From NCBI GenBank assembly GCA_002358905.1, contig DEPT01000056.1, forward strand, positions 1 through 48,293: a stretch of DNA of 48,293 nucleotides, read 5' to 3'. This document shows, in pieces, positions 16,422 to 25,523 of the stretch. The stretch is from Akkermansiaceae bacterium UBA3385 (GTDB lineage: Bacteria > Verrucomicrobiota > Verrucomicrobiia > Verrucomicrobiales > Akkermansiaceae). Every line of letters begins with the position of its first letter. Within the stretch, counting starts at the first letter, position 1. The translations under genes were made by a program, and so were the position numbers. Below the pieces are notes generated by a model. The model was given only the letters and a program-made list of their open reading frames with translations, searched no databases and was not told the DNA's origin.

Positions 16422-18020
16422 ATGACTACAACAGACTTTCTAGTAATCGGCAGCGGTGTGGCGGGACTGAGTTTTGCCCTGCGCGCCGCCGAACATGGCA
16501 AGGTGACCATCCTCTGCAAGAGTGATCCCCTGGTCTCCAGCTCAGCCAAGGCACAGGGCGGCATTGCCGCCGTGATTGATAAAAATGATACTTTCGAGGA
16601 GCATGTGGCGGACACTCTGGATGCCGGCGCAGGGCTGTGCGATGTGGATGCCGTGCGCACTATTGTGGAAGAAGCTCCGGCTGCCATTGAAGAATTACTC
16701 AACTGGGGCGTTGACTTCGACACCGAAAAAAACGGCGAATTCGACCTGGGGCGTGAAGGTGGCCACGGCAAACGCCGCATCCTGCACACAAAGGACACCA
16801 CGGGTCTGGAAATCAGCACCAAACTCCTGCGCTGTGTGCAGAAGCACCCGAATATCACGCTGCTCGACCACCGCATCGCCATTGACCTTATCACCACAGC
16901 CAAACTCGGCTGCGTGACAGAAGACCGCGTGTTGGGAGCCTATGTACTCACTCCCACCACCGGTGAGGTGGAAATCTTCCGCAGCGACCGTATCATGCTG
17001 GCCACAGGCGGAACCGGCCGCGTGTACATGTACACTACCAACCCTTCCACCGCCACGGGCGATGGCGTGGCCATGGCCTGGCGAGCAGGAGCCAATGTCT
17101 CTAACCTGGAGTTCGTACAATTCCATCCTACCACATTTTACAACCCAAAGAGCAGCGACCGTGATGGCCTCACCTTCCTCATCTCGGAAGCAGTGCGTGG
17201 CGAGGGCGGTGTGCTCCGCGGCCCGGATGGCAAGGAATTCATGCAGAAATATGACCCCCGCAAGAGTCTGGCTCCGCGCGATATCGTTGCACGCTCCATC
17301 AACCACGAAATTCTGCGCACCGGCCATCCCTGCATGTACCTGGACATGACCCACAAACCCAAGGGATTCATGGCCGAACGATTCCCCTACATTTACGAGA
17401 CGTGCAAGAGCTATGGTGTTGATGCCGAGGTGGATATGATTCCCGTTGTACCCAGTGCACACTACCAGTGCGGAGGCGTGCAGACGGATACGGACGGGCA
17501 GACTTCTCTGCGTGGTCTGTTCTGCGCGGGAGAAACCGGCTGCACCGGGCTGCATGGCGCCAACCGCCTGGCCAGCAACTCACTGCTGGAATGCGTGGTT
17601 ATCTCCAAGCGTGCTCTGCAGCGCATGCTGCGCACCCTGCCCCTGGCACACAAAATGGAGGAATACCCCATTCCCGAATGGAAACACGGAGAACGCGTAC
17701 CTCAGGATGATCTTGCCATTCTCTACCACTGCTGGGATGAAGTACGTCGCACCATGATGGACTATGTGAGCATTGTGCGCACCAACCATAGGCTCCAGCG
17801 CGCCGCTACACGGCTTCGCAACATCAACCGCGAAATCAACGAATACTACTGGGGCTACCGCGTCACGCCTGAAATCATTGACCTGCGCAACCTGGCACTC
17901 ACAGCATCCCTCATTGTGGACTGCGCCATCCGGCGTCAGGAATCCCGAGGTCTGCATTATACTCTTGATGCACCGGAGAAGCTCCCCGTAGCCCGCCCAA
18001 GTGTTCTGCATAACTGGTAA
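16422..18020 (+). CDS. nadB: L-aspartate oxidase
   Basis: NadB (532 residues) is a cytoplasmic FAD enzyme that oxidises L-aspartate to iminoaspartate, the first step of de novo NAD synthesis. The dinucleotide-binding fold is at the N-terminus (FLVIGSGVAGLSFALRAAE). FAD contacts and active-site loops follow: SAKAQGGIAAV, the substrate loop with HTKDTTG, LATGGTGRVYMYTTNP and LEFVQFHPTTFYNP, then VVPSAHYQCGGVQTD and ETGCTGLHGANRLASNSLLE near the C-terminal third. The helical C-terminal domain closes the protein. NadA and NadC are not in the window. The exported protein gene begins 9 bp after the stop, so the two are probably co-transcribed. Confidence 0.96.
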   Translation: MTTTDFLVIGSGVAGLSFALRAAEHGKVTILCKSDPLVSSSAKAQGGIAAVIDKNDTFEEHVADTLDAGAGLCDVDAVRTIVEEAPAAIEELLNWGVDFDTEKNGEFDLGREGGHGKRRILHTKDTTGLEISTKLLRCVQKHPNITLLDHRIAIDLITTAKLGCVTEDRVLGAYVLTPTTGEVEIFRSDRIMLATGGTGRVYMYTTNPSTATGDGVAMAWRAGANVSNLEFVQFHPTTFYNPKSSDRDGLTFLISEAVRGEGGVLRGPDGKEFMQKYDPRKSLAPRDIVARSINHEILRTGHPCMYLDMTHKPKGFMAERFPYIYETCKSYGVDAEVDMIPVVPSAHYQCGGVQTDTDGQTSLRGLFCAGETGCTGLHGANRLASNSLLECVVISKRALQRMLRTLPLAHKMEEYPIPEWKHGERVPQDDLAILYHCWDEVRRTMMDYVSIVRTNHRLQRAATRLRNINREINEYYWGYRVTPEIIDLRNLALTASLIVDCAIRRQESRGLHYTLDAPEKLPVARPSVLHNW

Positions 18021-18029
18021 TGAGTATTC

Positions 18030-18953
18030 ATGCGGCGGCTTAAACCTATTGCAATGTTAGCACTTGCCCTCCTGCTCCCGGTTCCGGTTCAGGGGCAGCA
18101 AGTGCGGACAAGCATCGGCTCATCCAGACTCCATAAAACAGCCAGGTCTGCACCTGCCAAAAAGCGGCGTATGACCACAGAGAACCTGCGCAAAGCTGCA
18201 ATTCAGGCAGGTCCCCTGCGCCCGGAATTCGACCAGAGCCACCGCCGCAATTTTCCAGACCCCAAAAAGCAGGGGAATCGGCCCAGCCCCGGTGCCTACC
18301 CCTGGCATTTCGATATAACCGCCACCTATTTCTACATTGGGGAGCAGGCTACAAAAAACAACCCGGTTCCCAACACCGCCAGCAGCTGGGACAGCGCCTG
18401 GGATGACAACTACGGTGGCTTCGATGATCCCAATCCTGCCAACCGCTGCCCGAAAAATTACACCCCCCTCGGGTTCACGCCACAGCTCAATCCCTTTTAT
18501 GTAGCTCTGCCCTACAACGACATTGACAAAGGGGGGCCAAAGCCGGAAGCTTCCAAGGTCATCCCCTGGTACCGGCACTACAAGGATGGCAAATACGAAT
18601 CCGTATGCCGAGGTTCCTGGGTGCAGATTTATTACAACGGGCGCTACTGTTTCGCCCAGTGGGAAGACTGCGGACCGTTCTGCACAGACGACTGGCAATA
18701 TGTTTTCCTTGGGGCTCGTCCGAAAAACAAGGCAAACAAATGCGCAGGCATTGATATTTCACCCGCCGTGCGAGATTACCTCGGCATCAAGGGTGGTACA
18801 GCCACCGTTCACTGGCGTTTCGTAGAGTTCCACCGCGTGCCCGGAGGCCCCTGGGCTCGTTTCGGCAAGGACAACCCCTTTATTAACCCGGAACTCAAGC
18901 GCGCCATCCTCAAATTCAAGCGCAAGCACAACATCATCACAACCAAACGCTGA
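18030..18953 (+). CDS. Exported protein of unknown function with possible double-psi beta-barrel-like end
   Basis: A 307-residue protein with an N-terminal signal peptide (MRRLKPIAMLALALLLPVPV, cut near VQG-QQ), then a basic linker and a Trp/Tyr/Pro-rich globular part from about residue 90. In that part GSWVQIYYNGRYCFAQWEDCGPF and, 35 residues later, CAGIDISPAVRDYLGI recall the DRGPF and IDLS-AA-LG elements of RlpA/expansin-type double-psi beta-barrels. The match is remote and is my inference. Four to six Cys could form disulfides. It lies between nadB and the HAD-FolB gene with gaps of 9 and 5 bp, a probable operon without an obvious shared function. Confidence 0.7.
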   Translation: MRRLKPIAMLALALLLPVPVQGQQVRTSIGSSRLHKTARSAPAKKRRMTTENLRKAAIQAGPLRPEFDQSHRRNFPDPKKQGNRPSPGAYPWHFDITATYFYIGEQATKNNPVPNTASSWDSAWDDNYGGFDDPNPANRCPKNYTPLGFTPQLNPFYVALPYNDIDKGGPKPEASKVIPWYRHYKDGKYESVCRGSWVQIYYNGRYCFAQWEDCGPFCTDDWQYVFLGARPKNKANKCAGIDISPAVRDYLGIKGGTATVHWRFVEFHRVPGGPWARFGKDNPFINPELKRAILKFKRKHNIITTKR

Positions 18954-18958
18954 TCTGC

Positions 18959-19945
18959 ATGTTCAAGAATCTCATTTTCGACTGGTCCGGCACCCTCTGC
19001 GATGACCTGGCTCTTACACTGGAAGCAACAAACTATGTGCTTTCCCAGTACGACCTGCCCCCACTCAACCGCGAGCAGTTCCGTGATGAATTCCAGCTCC
19101 CCTATCCGGATTATTATGCATGGAAGACTCCAGATGCCAAGTTGACCGACCTGGAGAAATACTACCGCCACGCATTTGACAACGCCGTCACACAGGTAAC
19201 CATCATTCCACATGCCAAGGAATTCCTGGATTTCTGCCGCAACCGGGGTATACGCTGTTTCATCCTTACCAGCATGGATCCCCGTGCTTTCGATGAACAG
19301 GCTCGTTTTCTGGGAGTAAAAGACTATTTCGAGCACATCCATTCCGGTGTTCGCAACAAGGAAGACTACATCTACACCCTGCTGCGCCAACACCAGCTCA
19401 ACCCAGCAGATACCGCCTTTATCGGCGATATGCAGCATGATATCAACGCCGCCCACTGCGCAGGCATCATCGGCATCGGCGTCCTTACCGGCTATAATAA
19501 TGCAGCCCAGCTTTCCATTTCCAATCCGGACCTGACCGTGCCGCACCTCGGTTCCTTGCAAAGCTTCATGGAGCGTGGCGGCACCCGCCAAACTGCCGCC
19601 ACCACCGATACCATTCATGTGAACGGGCTGGAGTTCACCTGCCACATCGGTGTGCCGAAAGAAGAACGAGCCGAAGCTCAGCGTCTGGTGGCCAACATCT
19701 CCCTGACTCCGCCCACCGGCTTCTCCTGCATGGGCGAAGACCTGAGCAAAACCATTGACTACGATGCTCTCTCCCGCCACCTGATTGCCCTTGCTCAGTC
19801 AGAACCCACCGTTCTGCTCGAAACACTCTGCCACCGCATGGCCTCCGCCTGCGTACAGGACTTCGGAGCTTCCTCTGCCACGGTAGAACTCCACAAATTC
19901 ATCCTCCCCTTTACCAGCTCGGTTGCGGTGCGCTGCACCTTGTGA
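18959..19945 (+). CDS. HAD-family hydrolase fused to dihydroneopterin aldolase (FolB)
   Basis: A 328-residue fusion. Residues 1-205 are a HAD hydrolase of the phosphoglycolate-phosphatase type: motif I FDWSGTLCDD (Asp8 nucleophile), motif II with LTSMD (about 103-107), Lys134 in NKEDY and motif IV FIGDMQHDINAA (Asp157, Asp161), with a helical cap at about 20-80. Motif I has Ser10 where phosphatases usually have the second Asp. Residues 216-320 are FolB: DTIHVNGLEFTCHIGVPKEE, ERAEAQ (catalytic Glu region), TIDYDAL (Tyr268), LLETLCHRMA and ELHKF (Lys313). FolB splits dihydroneopterin into hydroxymethyldihydropterin and glycolaldehyde in folate synthesis. The fused HAD part might remove phosphate from dihydroneopterin phosphate or act on a glycolaldehyde-linked product; both are inference. 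It starts 5 bp after the previous gene. Confidence 0.85.
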   Translation: MFKNLIFDWSGTLCDDLALTLEATNYVLSQYDLPPLNREQFRDEFQLPYPDYYAWKTPDAKLTDLEKYYRHAFDNAVTQVTIIPHAKEFLDFCRNRGIRCFILTSMDPRAFDEQARFLGVKDYFEHIHSGVRNKEDYIYTLLRQHQLNPADTAFIGDMQHDINAAHCAGIIGIGVLTGYNNAAQLSISNPDLTVPHLGSLQSFMERGGTRQTAATTDTIHVNGLEFTCHIGVPKEERAEAQRLVANISLTPPTGFSCMGEDLSKTIDYDALSRHLIALAQSEPTVLLETLCHRMASACVQDFGASSATVELHKFILPFTSSVAVRCTL

Positions 19946-19986
19946 ACATTCCGGAGAAATGTGGCAAAACAATCACAATTTGCGGC

Positions 19987-20015
19987 TTGCTCCAGCACTG
20001 CCGACATGATAGAAT
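19987..20015 (+). promoter_or_regulatory. Predicted promoter of the RND efflux operon
   Basis: TTGCTC (19987-19992), 17 bp, TAGAAT (20010-20015), then 29 bp to the ATG at 20045. Confidence 0.5.
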
Positions 20016-20044
20016 AAAATAGTTAAGATTTTACCCTTTTCAAG

Positions 20045-22174
20045 ATGAAATACCGTTCATTGCTTGCTATTCCCTTATTGCTGTGCGGAGCAGCAACTGC
20101 CCAGATGCCGGGCAAAATGGTCACGTACGTACAGGCTGAGAAAGCAGTCTCCGGGCAAGACAGAGTTATCCGCAAAAGCATCGGCCACACAGAAGCAGTA
20201 CGCCATGTAACCGTGCGCTCAGCCGTGGAAGGCCGCATGGTAAAAGTTCATTTCCAGGAGGGCGCCGTAGTAAAAAAAGGCGACTTACTGTTGGAAATCG
20301 ACCCACTGCGTTACACCGCTGCAGTCAAACAGGCAGAAGCTGTTGTCACCCAGCTGAATGCACAGATTATCTACGCCACCAGCCGCTACAAGAGACTGGC
20401 AACACTGGCGGAGCAGCAGGCAGCCTCTCGTGAAGATATGGAAACAGCCAAGGCCGCCATGGAGGAACTCAAGGCCCGCCGTGCCGGCGCAGAAGCCGAA
20501 CTCACACGGGCTCGCAAAGACCTGGCAGATTGCCGGATTCATGCTGAAATCAATGGCCGCATCGGACGTCTGGACAAGGGGGAAGGCAACTACATCACAA
20601 AGGGAGAAGCCATTACCTCCATCGCCCAGATGGACCCGATTTATGTACGTTTTCCGCTCAGTCAAAATGATGTAAACGGCATCTTCCACGGTCCCAAGGA
20701 AATTAGCAACGTGGCAGATGTACAGCTGATTCCTGCCAGCGGTCGCAGTTATCCCACCAAGGGGCGCATCACCATTGTTGATAACCAACTGACCGGCAGC
20801 ACGGACTCATACACCCTGTGGGCAGAGTTTGAAAACCCGGATGACCAGCTGACCCACCACGGCATCGGGGCTCTCTACATCAGCCTTAATTCTACGCGAG
20901 AGGTATGTATGATCCCCCTCACCGCAGTTCACTATGATACCAACGGTGCTTTCGTCTACATCATTGACAACGAAAACAAAGTAATCCGACGCGATGTGAT
21001 TGCCGGCACTATTCAGGGACGCATGCAAGCTATATATGAAGGTGTGCAGCCGGGAGAAATCGTGGTCAGCGATGGTTCTCACAAGACCCGCCCCGGAGCT
21101 GTTGTTCGCCCGGTATTTGCAGATGCCACGGTTAACGAACCGGGCTCCCCCATGGGTGGCGAACTCGCCCCGCTGGAAGTGGATACTGAAGTAGTCAACG
21201 AAATGCAGGACCCCACCGTACTCACTATCGAAACAGCGCGTCTGGAAGCAATTAACACAGTAGAAATGAGGCCGCTGGTACAGGGTGTGCTGCAGGAACG
21301 GACCTTCACGGAAGGTGACCGCGTGCAGGCTGGTGCAGAACTTTTCCGCATTGACCCGACGCGTTACCAGGCCACGGTCGATGGCTGCAAAGCCGCCATT
21401 GACCAGCTCAATATCAAGATTGCAGATGCCCGTACCAAATACGAGCGCCAGCAGAAGCTTGTGGATGTGAACGCCAGCAGCAAGGATGACCTCGAAAACG
21501 CCAAGGCTACCCTCAACGAGCTCGAAGCTGCCCTGGAAGCCGCCCTGGCAAAGCTGGCCGTAGCCCAGGATGATCTGGACCGCTGCATCATCAAAGCCCC
21601 TATCAGCGGTCGCATTGGCCGAACCCTGGTTTCCCGGGGCAACTACGTCACCGACATCAAGACCCCGCTGGCCAGACTCGTGCAGTTGAGCCCCATTTAC
21701 GCCCGTTTCCCGCTCAGTGAGAAGGATGTCCTCTCCATCTACGGCAACAGCAACAAGCTGAAAGAACAGGCTGAGCTCACCCTGATTACAGCCACGGGGG
21801 AAGAACTTGAAGGCAAGGGGCGCATCGCTTTCTGTGATAACGAAATCCAGCAAGGTACCGGCACCCAGAACATTTGGGCAGTATTCGATAACGCCGACCA
21901 GAGCCTGGCCCCCGGCGGCGTGGTAAGTGTGCGAGTGCAGCGCAAGGCAGAATTCCCAGTGCTGGGCGTTCCAGCTAAGGCCGTGCAGACCGACTCCCGG
22001 GGAAATTATGTCTTTATCGTAAAACACAACCGCGCTGTAGTACGCCGTATTATATGCGGCAGTGCCGCAGAAGATGGCCGCATCTCCGTATTTGCTGGCG
22101 TGCAACCAGGAGATAAAGTTATTACCTCCCACTTGGCAGACATGGAGGAAAACACCCCTGTTCAGACCAAATAA
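20045..22174 (+). CDS. RND periplasmic adaptor with two complete adaptor units in one chain
   Basis: A 709-residue exported protein (signal peptide cut at GAATA-Q near residue 19). It contains two whole HlyD/AcrA-type membrane-fusion units about 351 residues apart. Each has a lipoyl half-motif (AVEGRMVKVHFQEGAVVKKG near 60; VQGVLQERTFTEGDRVQAG near 412), IDP-RY-A (85; 436), an alpha-helical hairpin (about 95-165; 446-515), the second lipoyl half (GRIGRLDKGEGNY at 171; GRIGRTLVSRGNY at 522), IYVRFPLS / IYARFPLS and a beta-barrel plus membrane-proximal domain. Usual adaptors are about 370-400 residues with one unit. Adaptors work as hexamers bridging an RND pump and an outer-membrane channel, so three such chains could form the ring. 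It is 23 bp upstream of the pump gene. There is no lipobox. Confidence 0.92.
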   Translation: MKYRSLLAIPLLLCGAATAQMPGKMVTYVQAEKAVSGQDRVIRKSIGHTEAVRHVTVRSAVEGRMVKVHFQEGAVVKKGDLLLEIDPLRYTAAVKQAEAVVTQLNAQIIYATSRYKRLATLAEQQAASREDMETAKAAMEELKARRAGAEAELTRARKDLADCRIHAEINGRIGRLDKGEGNYITKGEAITSIAQMDPIYVRFPLSQNDVNGIFHGPKEISNVADVQLIPASGRSYPTKGRITIVDNQLTGSTDSYTLWAEFENPDDQLTHHGIGALYISLNSTREVCMIPLTAVHYDTNGAFVYIIDNENKVIRRDVIAGTIQGRMQAIYEGVQPGEIVVSDGSHKTRPGAVVRPVFADATVNEPGSPMGGELAPLEVDTEVVNEMQDPTVLTIETARLEAINTVEMRPLVQGVLQERTFTEGDRVQAGAELFRIDPTRYQATVDGCKAAIDQLNIKIADARTKYERQQKLVDVNASSKDDLENAKATLNELEAALEAALAKLAVAQDDLDRCIIKAPISGRIGRTLVSRGNYVTDIKTPLARLVQLSPIYARFPLSEKDVLSIYGNSNKLKEQAELTLITATGEELEGKGRIAFCDNEIQQGTGTQNIWAVFDNADQSLAPGGVVSVRVQRKAEFPVLGVPAKAVQTDSRGNYVFIVKHNRAVVRRIICGSAAEDGRISVFAGVQPGDKVITSHLADMEENTPVQTK

Positions 22175-22197
22175 ACCTTTACCCATCATCTGACACC

Positions 22198-25100
22198 ATG
22201 TTTTCATCATTTTTCATTCACCGACCCAAATTCGCCTTCGTCATCTCCATTCTGATGATGCTGGCAGGCCTGCTCTGCCTGAGCAAAATGCCGGTTTCAG
22301 AATACCCGGAAGTATCTCCGCCAACGGTTTCTGTGCGCATGACATACGCCGGTGCCAGTGCCGAGGAAGTGGCACAGGTGGTAGCCGCCCCTGTGGAAGA
22401 ACAGCTCATCGGCATGGATGACCTGGAATACTTCTATTCCTCCTGCGGCAACGATGGTTCATTCAGCCTCACCCTCATCTTCCGCTCCGGCACGAACGAT
22501 GACATGGCCATGGTGAACGTATCCAACGCCATCAAACGCGTAGAATCCAAGCTGCCCAGCGAAATCAAACAGACAGGCTACGAAGTCCGAAAGCGCAGCG
22601 GCGATATGCTCTGCTTCATCAACTTCATGTGCGATGAAAATAAGATGAGCATCCTGGAGCTCTCCAACTGGCTGCGCATGAATGTAAAGGATAAGATATG
22701 CCAGGTAGATGGCGTATCCAGTGCCGATATCATTCCCAGCCGGAACTACTCCATGCGCGTGTGGATGAACACCACTCGCATGAGCGCCATGAACATCACC
22801 CCCGCTGATGTGAGCGCGGCTATCAAAGCGCAGAACATTCAGGCTGCTGCCGGTTCGGTCGGCTCAGAAGACGTGCAGTCCTACGCCACATTCAAAGTGA
22901 CAGCCACGGGTCGACTCAAGACGGCCGAAGAATTCGGCAACATCATTGTCAAACGCGGGCAGAACGGCCATGTCACCAAGCTCAAGGACATCGCCACCGT
23001 GGAGCTGGGGGCCGAACGCAACACCGGCTACAGCCGACTGAACGGCAAAGACAACGTGGGCATGATTATTCACCAGAATAACGAAGCCAATGCTCTGGCC
23101 ACCGTAGCCAAGGTGCAGGAGGCCATGCGCCAGATTGAACCGAACTTCCCGGACGGCATGGAATGGCGCATGGGCTATGACCCCACCCAGGCCATCGATG
23201 CCACCATGGACGAAATCATCGAGACCCTGGTGGTGGCTCTGCTGCTCGTTGTTCTGGTAACGTATCTCTTCCTGCAAGACTGGCGCGCCACCCTCATTCC
23301 GGCCATTGCCATTCCGGTATCCCTGCTGGGTGCGTTCATGATTATGTACCCGCTGGGGTACTCCATCAACGTGCTGACCATGTTCGGCCTCATTCTGGTT
23401 ATCGGTTCCCTGGTGGACGATGCCATTGTGGTCGTGGAAAATGTGATGCGAATCATCCAGGAGGAAAAACTTTCCCCGAAGGAAGCCACCATCAAGAGCA
23501 TGAAACAGATTACGGGTGCTATCATTGCAACCACGCTGGTCACCTTGGCCGTGTATGTGCCCATTGCATTCTATGGCGGCATGGTGGGCGTAATCTACAC
23601 CCAGTTCTCCGTAACCATGTGTGTGGCACTCTGCATCTCCACGCTGAATGCCCTCACCCTTTCCCCTGCCCTGTGCGCCATCATCCTGAAACCAGCTGGA
23701 GCTAAGCCGAACAAGCTGGCAACCATTCTGTTCTGGCCTTTCAACTGGATTCTGGAAACAAGCCGCCGCATATACCTGTGGGGTGCCGGCATTCTGGTGC
23801 GCAATGCATGGCTCACCATCCTCTGCCTGCTGGTAGTGCTGGCCGGCAACTATGTATATTTCGCCGGAGCTCCTGAAAGCTGGCAGAAACTGACAGGAAC
23901 CAGTGGCAAGGGCGCTACAGCGGGTAAGATTTCGCCCATGTCTCTCCTTGCCCCGGCAGCGCTGAATAATTCCTTTATACCCACGGAAGACAAAGGCAGC
24001 CTTTTCGTAATGGTGACCATGGAAGGCACTGCCACTGCCAAGCAACGCACAGACAACGTAATGCGCCAGATTGAAAAGCGCGTTATCGGCATGCCCGGTG
24101 TGGAAATGGTGACCGCACAAAGTGGTTACAGCTTTGTGAGCGGCTCCGGTGAGCACAGCGGTATGATGATTGTACTGCTCACCCACTGGAATGAACGCCA
24201 GAGCCCGGATATGCACGCCAGCCGCATTGCGGAGCGCATTAATGCCGCCTGTGCCGACATTCCCCAGGCAAGCGTCACAGCCGTTACTCCGCCAGCCATT
24301 CGTGGTCTTGGCATTGCCGGTGGTGTGTCTGCCGTGCTCCAGGTTTCTGGTGATGCCACTCCGCAGGACCTCGGCATGGCCGTCAAGGAAATGCAGGAAC
24401 GCCTGATGGCACGCCAGGACCTCGTCTCCCGCACGCGCAGTGAATACGATGCAGAAACCCCGCAGATTCACCTCGAAATAAACCGTGAAAAAGCGCAGTC
24501 ACTCAACATCCCGGTAGATTCCATCTTCCGCACATTGCAGAGCGTGATGGCCTCCTCCTACGTGAATGATTTCACGCTCAACGGCTTCAATTTCAAGGTG
24601 CAGATTCAGGGTGGCACCAATGACCGCCGCACTGCAGATGACATTCTGAACCAGATGGTGCGCAATGAAAAGGGTGAGATGGTACCCCTCTCTGCCGTCT
24701 GCTCCCTGTCGTACCGCATGGGGCCTGGGCGTTACAATCGCTTCAACCAGTATATGAGTGCAGACATCTCCGTAACCCCGGCCGTGGGTGTTGGCTCCGG
24801 CCAGATTATGCAGCTGATTGACCAGACCATTGCAGAGATGAATCAGGAGGAAAAAGCAAGCGGCCGTAACCTGTTGTGGGAAGTAAGCTGGAAGGACCTC
24901 TCCTACCAGGAGCGCCAGAATGATGGCAAGATTGGCCCGCTGATTGCCATGGCCATGATTTTCTCCTACCTCTTCCTGGTGGCACAGTACGAAAGCTGGA
25001 CCACCCCCATCCCCGTGATGCTTTCTGTAAGCGTAGCCACTCTCGGCGCGCTCATGGGAGCCCAGCTCTTCGGGCTGAGCATGTCCATCTACGTTCAGCT

Positions 25101-25452
25101 GGGGCTGCTCATGCTCATAGGTCTGGCTGCAAAGAACGCCATTCTGATGGTGGAATTCAGCAAGGATAACCACATGGAAGGCGTACCGGTGAAACAAGCT
25201 GCGCTGAATGGCGCCCGCATGCGTTACCGCGCCGTGCTCATGACGGCCGTTTCATTCCTTTTCGGTGTATTCCCGCTCGTCATCGCAACCGGCTCAGGTG
25301 CCGCCAGTCGTGTAGAAATCGGCGTGACCACTTTCTGCGGCATGCTGCTGGCCACAGTATTCGGCATCTTCATGGTTCCTGGTCTCTACTCTGTATTTGC
25401 GAGACTTCGTAACTGGACAGTTGCCAAGGTTTCCGGTGAGAAATTACCGTAA
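22198..25452 (+). CDS. RND multidrug efflux transporter, HAE1/AcrB type
   Basis: A 1084-residue inner-membrane pump of the hydrophobe/amphiphile efflux family, exporting drugs or other amphiphiles with the proton gradient. The order is TM1 (FAFVISILMMLAGLLCLSKM), porter domain with YPEVSPPTVSVRMTYAGASA, TM2-6 block, the proton-relay pair in TM4 (VIGSLVDDAIVVVENVMR, two Asp), second porter region and TM7-12 with the relay Lys in MLIGLAAKNAILMVEFSKD. Length is in the family range (about 1030-1050), with an extra stretch around 560-600 before the second porter part. All relay residues are present, so it should be active. It pairs with the double adaptor; no outer-membrane channel gene follows in the window. 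A terminator lies 26 bp after the stop. Confidence 0.95.
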   Translation: MFSSFFIHRPKFAFVISILMMLAGLLCLSKMPVSEYPEVSPPTVSVRMTYAGASAEEVAQVVAAPVEEQLIGMDDLEYFYSSCGNDGSFSLTLIFRSGTNDDMAMVNVSNAIKRVESKLPSEIKQTGYEVRKRSGDMLCFINFMCDENKMSILELSNWLRMNVKDKICQVDGVSSADIIPSRNYSMRVWMNTTRMSAMNITPADVSAAIKAQNIQAAAGSVGSEDVQSYATFKVTATGRLKTAEEFGNIIVKRGQNGHVTKLKDIATVELGAERNTGYSRLNGKDNVGMIIHQNNEANALATVAKVQEAMRQIEPNFPDGMEWRMGYDPTQAIDATMDEIIETLVVALLLVVLVTYLFLQDWRATLIPAIAIPVSLLGAFMIMYPLGYSINVLTMFGLILVIGSLVDDAIVVVENVMRIIQEEKLSPKEATIKSMKQITGAIIATTLVTLAVYVPIAFYGGMVGVIYTQFSVTMCVALCISTLNALTLSPALCAIILKPAGAKPNKLATILFWPFNWILETSRRIYLWGAGILVRNAWLTILCLLVVLAGNYVYFAGAPESWQKLTGTSGKGATAGKISPMSLLAPAALNNSFIPTEDKGSLFVMVTMEGTATAKQRTDNVMRQIEKRVIGMPGVEMVTAQSGYSFVSGSGEHSGMMIVLLTHWNERQSPDMHASRIAERINAACADIPQASVTAVTPPAIRGLGIAGGVSAVLQVSGDATPQDLGMAVKEMQERLMARQDLVSRTRSEYDAETPQIHLEINREKAQSLNIPVDSIFRTLQSVMASSYVNDFTLNGFNFKVQIQGGTNDRRTADDILNQMVRNEKGEMVPLSAVCSLSYRMGPGRYNRFNQYMSADISVTPAVGVGSGQIMQLIDQTIAEMNQEEKASGRNLLWEVSWKDLSYQERQNDGKIGPLIAMAMIFSYLFLVAQYESWTTPIPVMLSVSVATLGALMGAQLFGLSMSIYVQLGLLMLIGLAAKNAILMVEFSKDNHMEGVPVKQAALNGARMRYRAVLMTAVSFLFGVFPLVIATGSGAASRVEIGVTTFCGMLLATVFGIFMVPGLYSVFARLRNWTVAKVSGEKLP

Positions 25453-25478
25453 CTACCAAGTCATGATATTTTCATCTG

Positions 25479-25510
25479 ACCGCCGGGATTCACCCCGGCG
25501 GTTATTTTTA
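25479..25510 (+). terminator. Rho-independent terminator after the RND operon
   Basis: Nine-bp stem ACCGCCGGG (25479-25487) and CCCGGCGGT (25494-25502) with a 6-base loop, followed by a T-rich TATTTTTA. Confidence 0.85.
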
Positions 25511-25523
25511 TTACGAATGCAGC

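Noticed and set aside
20807..22210. 467-residue reverse ORF opposite the double adaptor
   Set aside because: It is antisense to conserved adaptor motifs, has no known motif, and no promoter was noticed.
22864..24471. 535-residue reverse ORF opposite the RND pump
   Set aside because: It is antisense to a fully conserved pump gene and rich in His and Gly, as expected from antisense of codon-biased genes. No motif is recognised.
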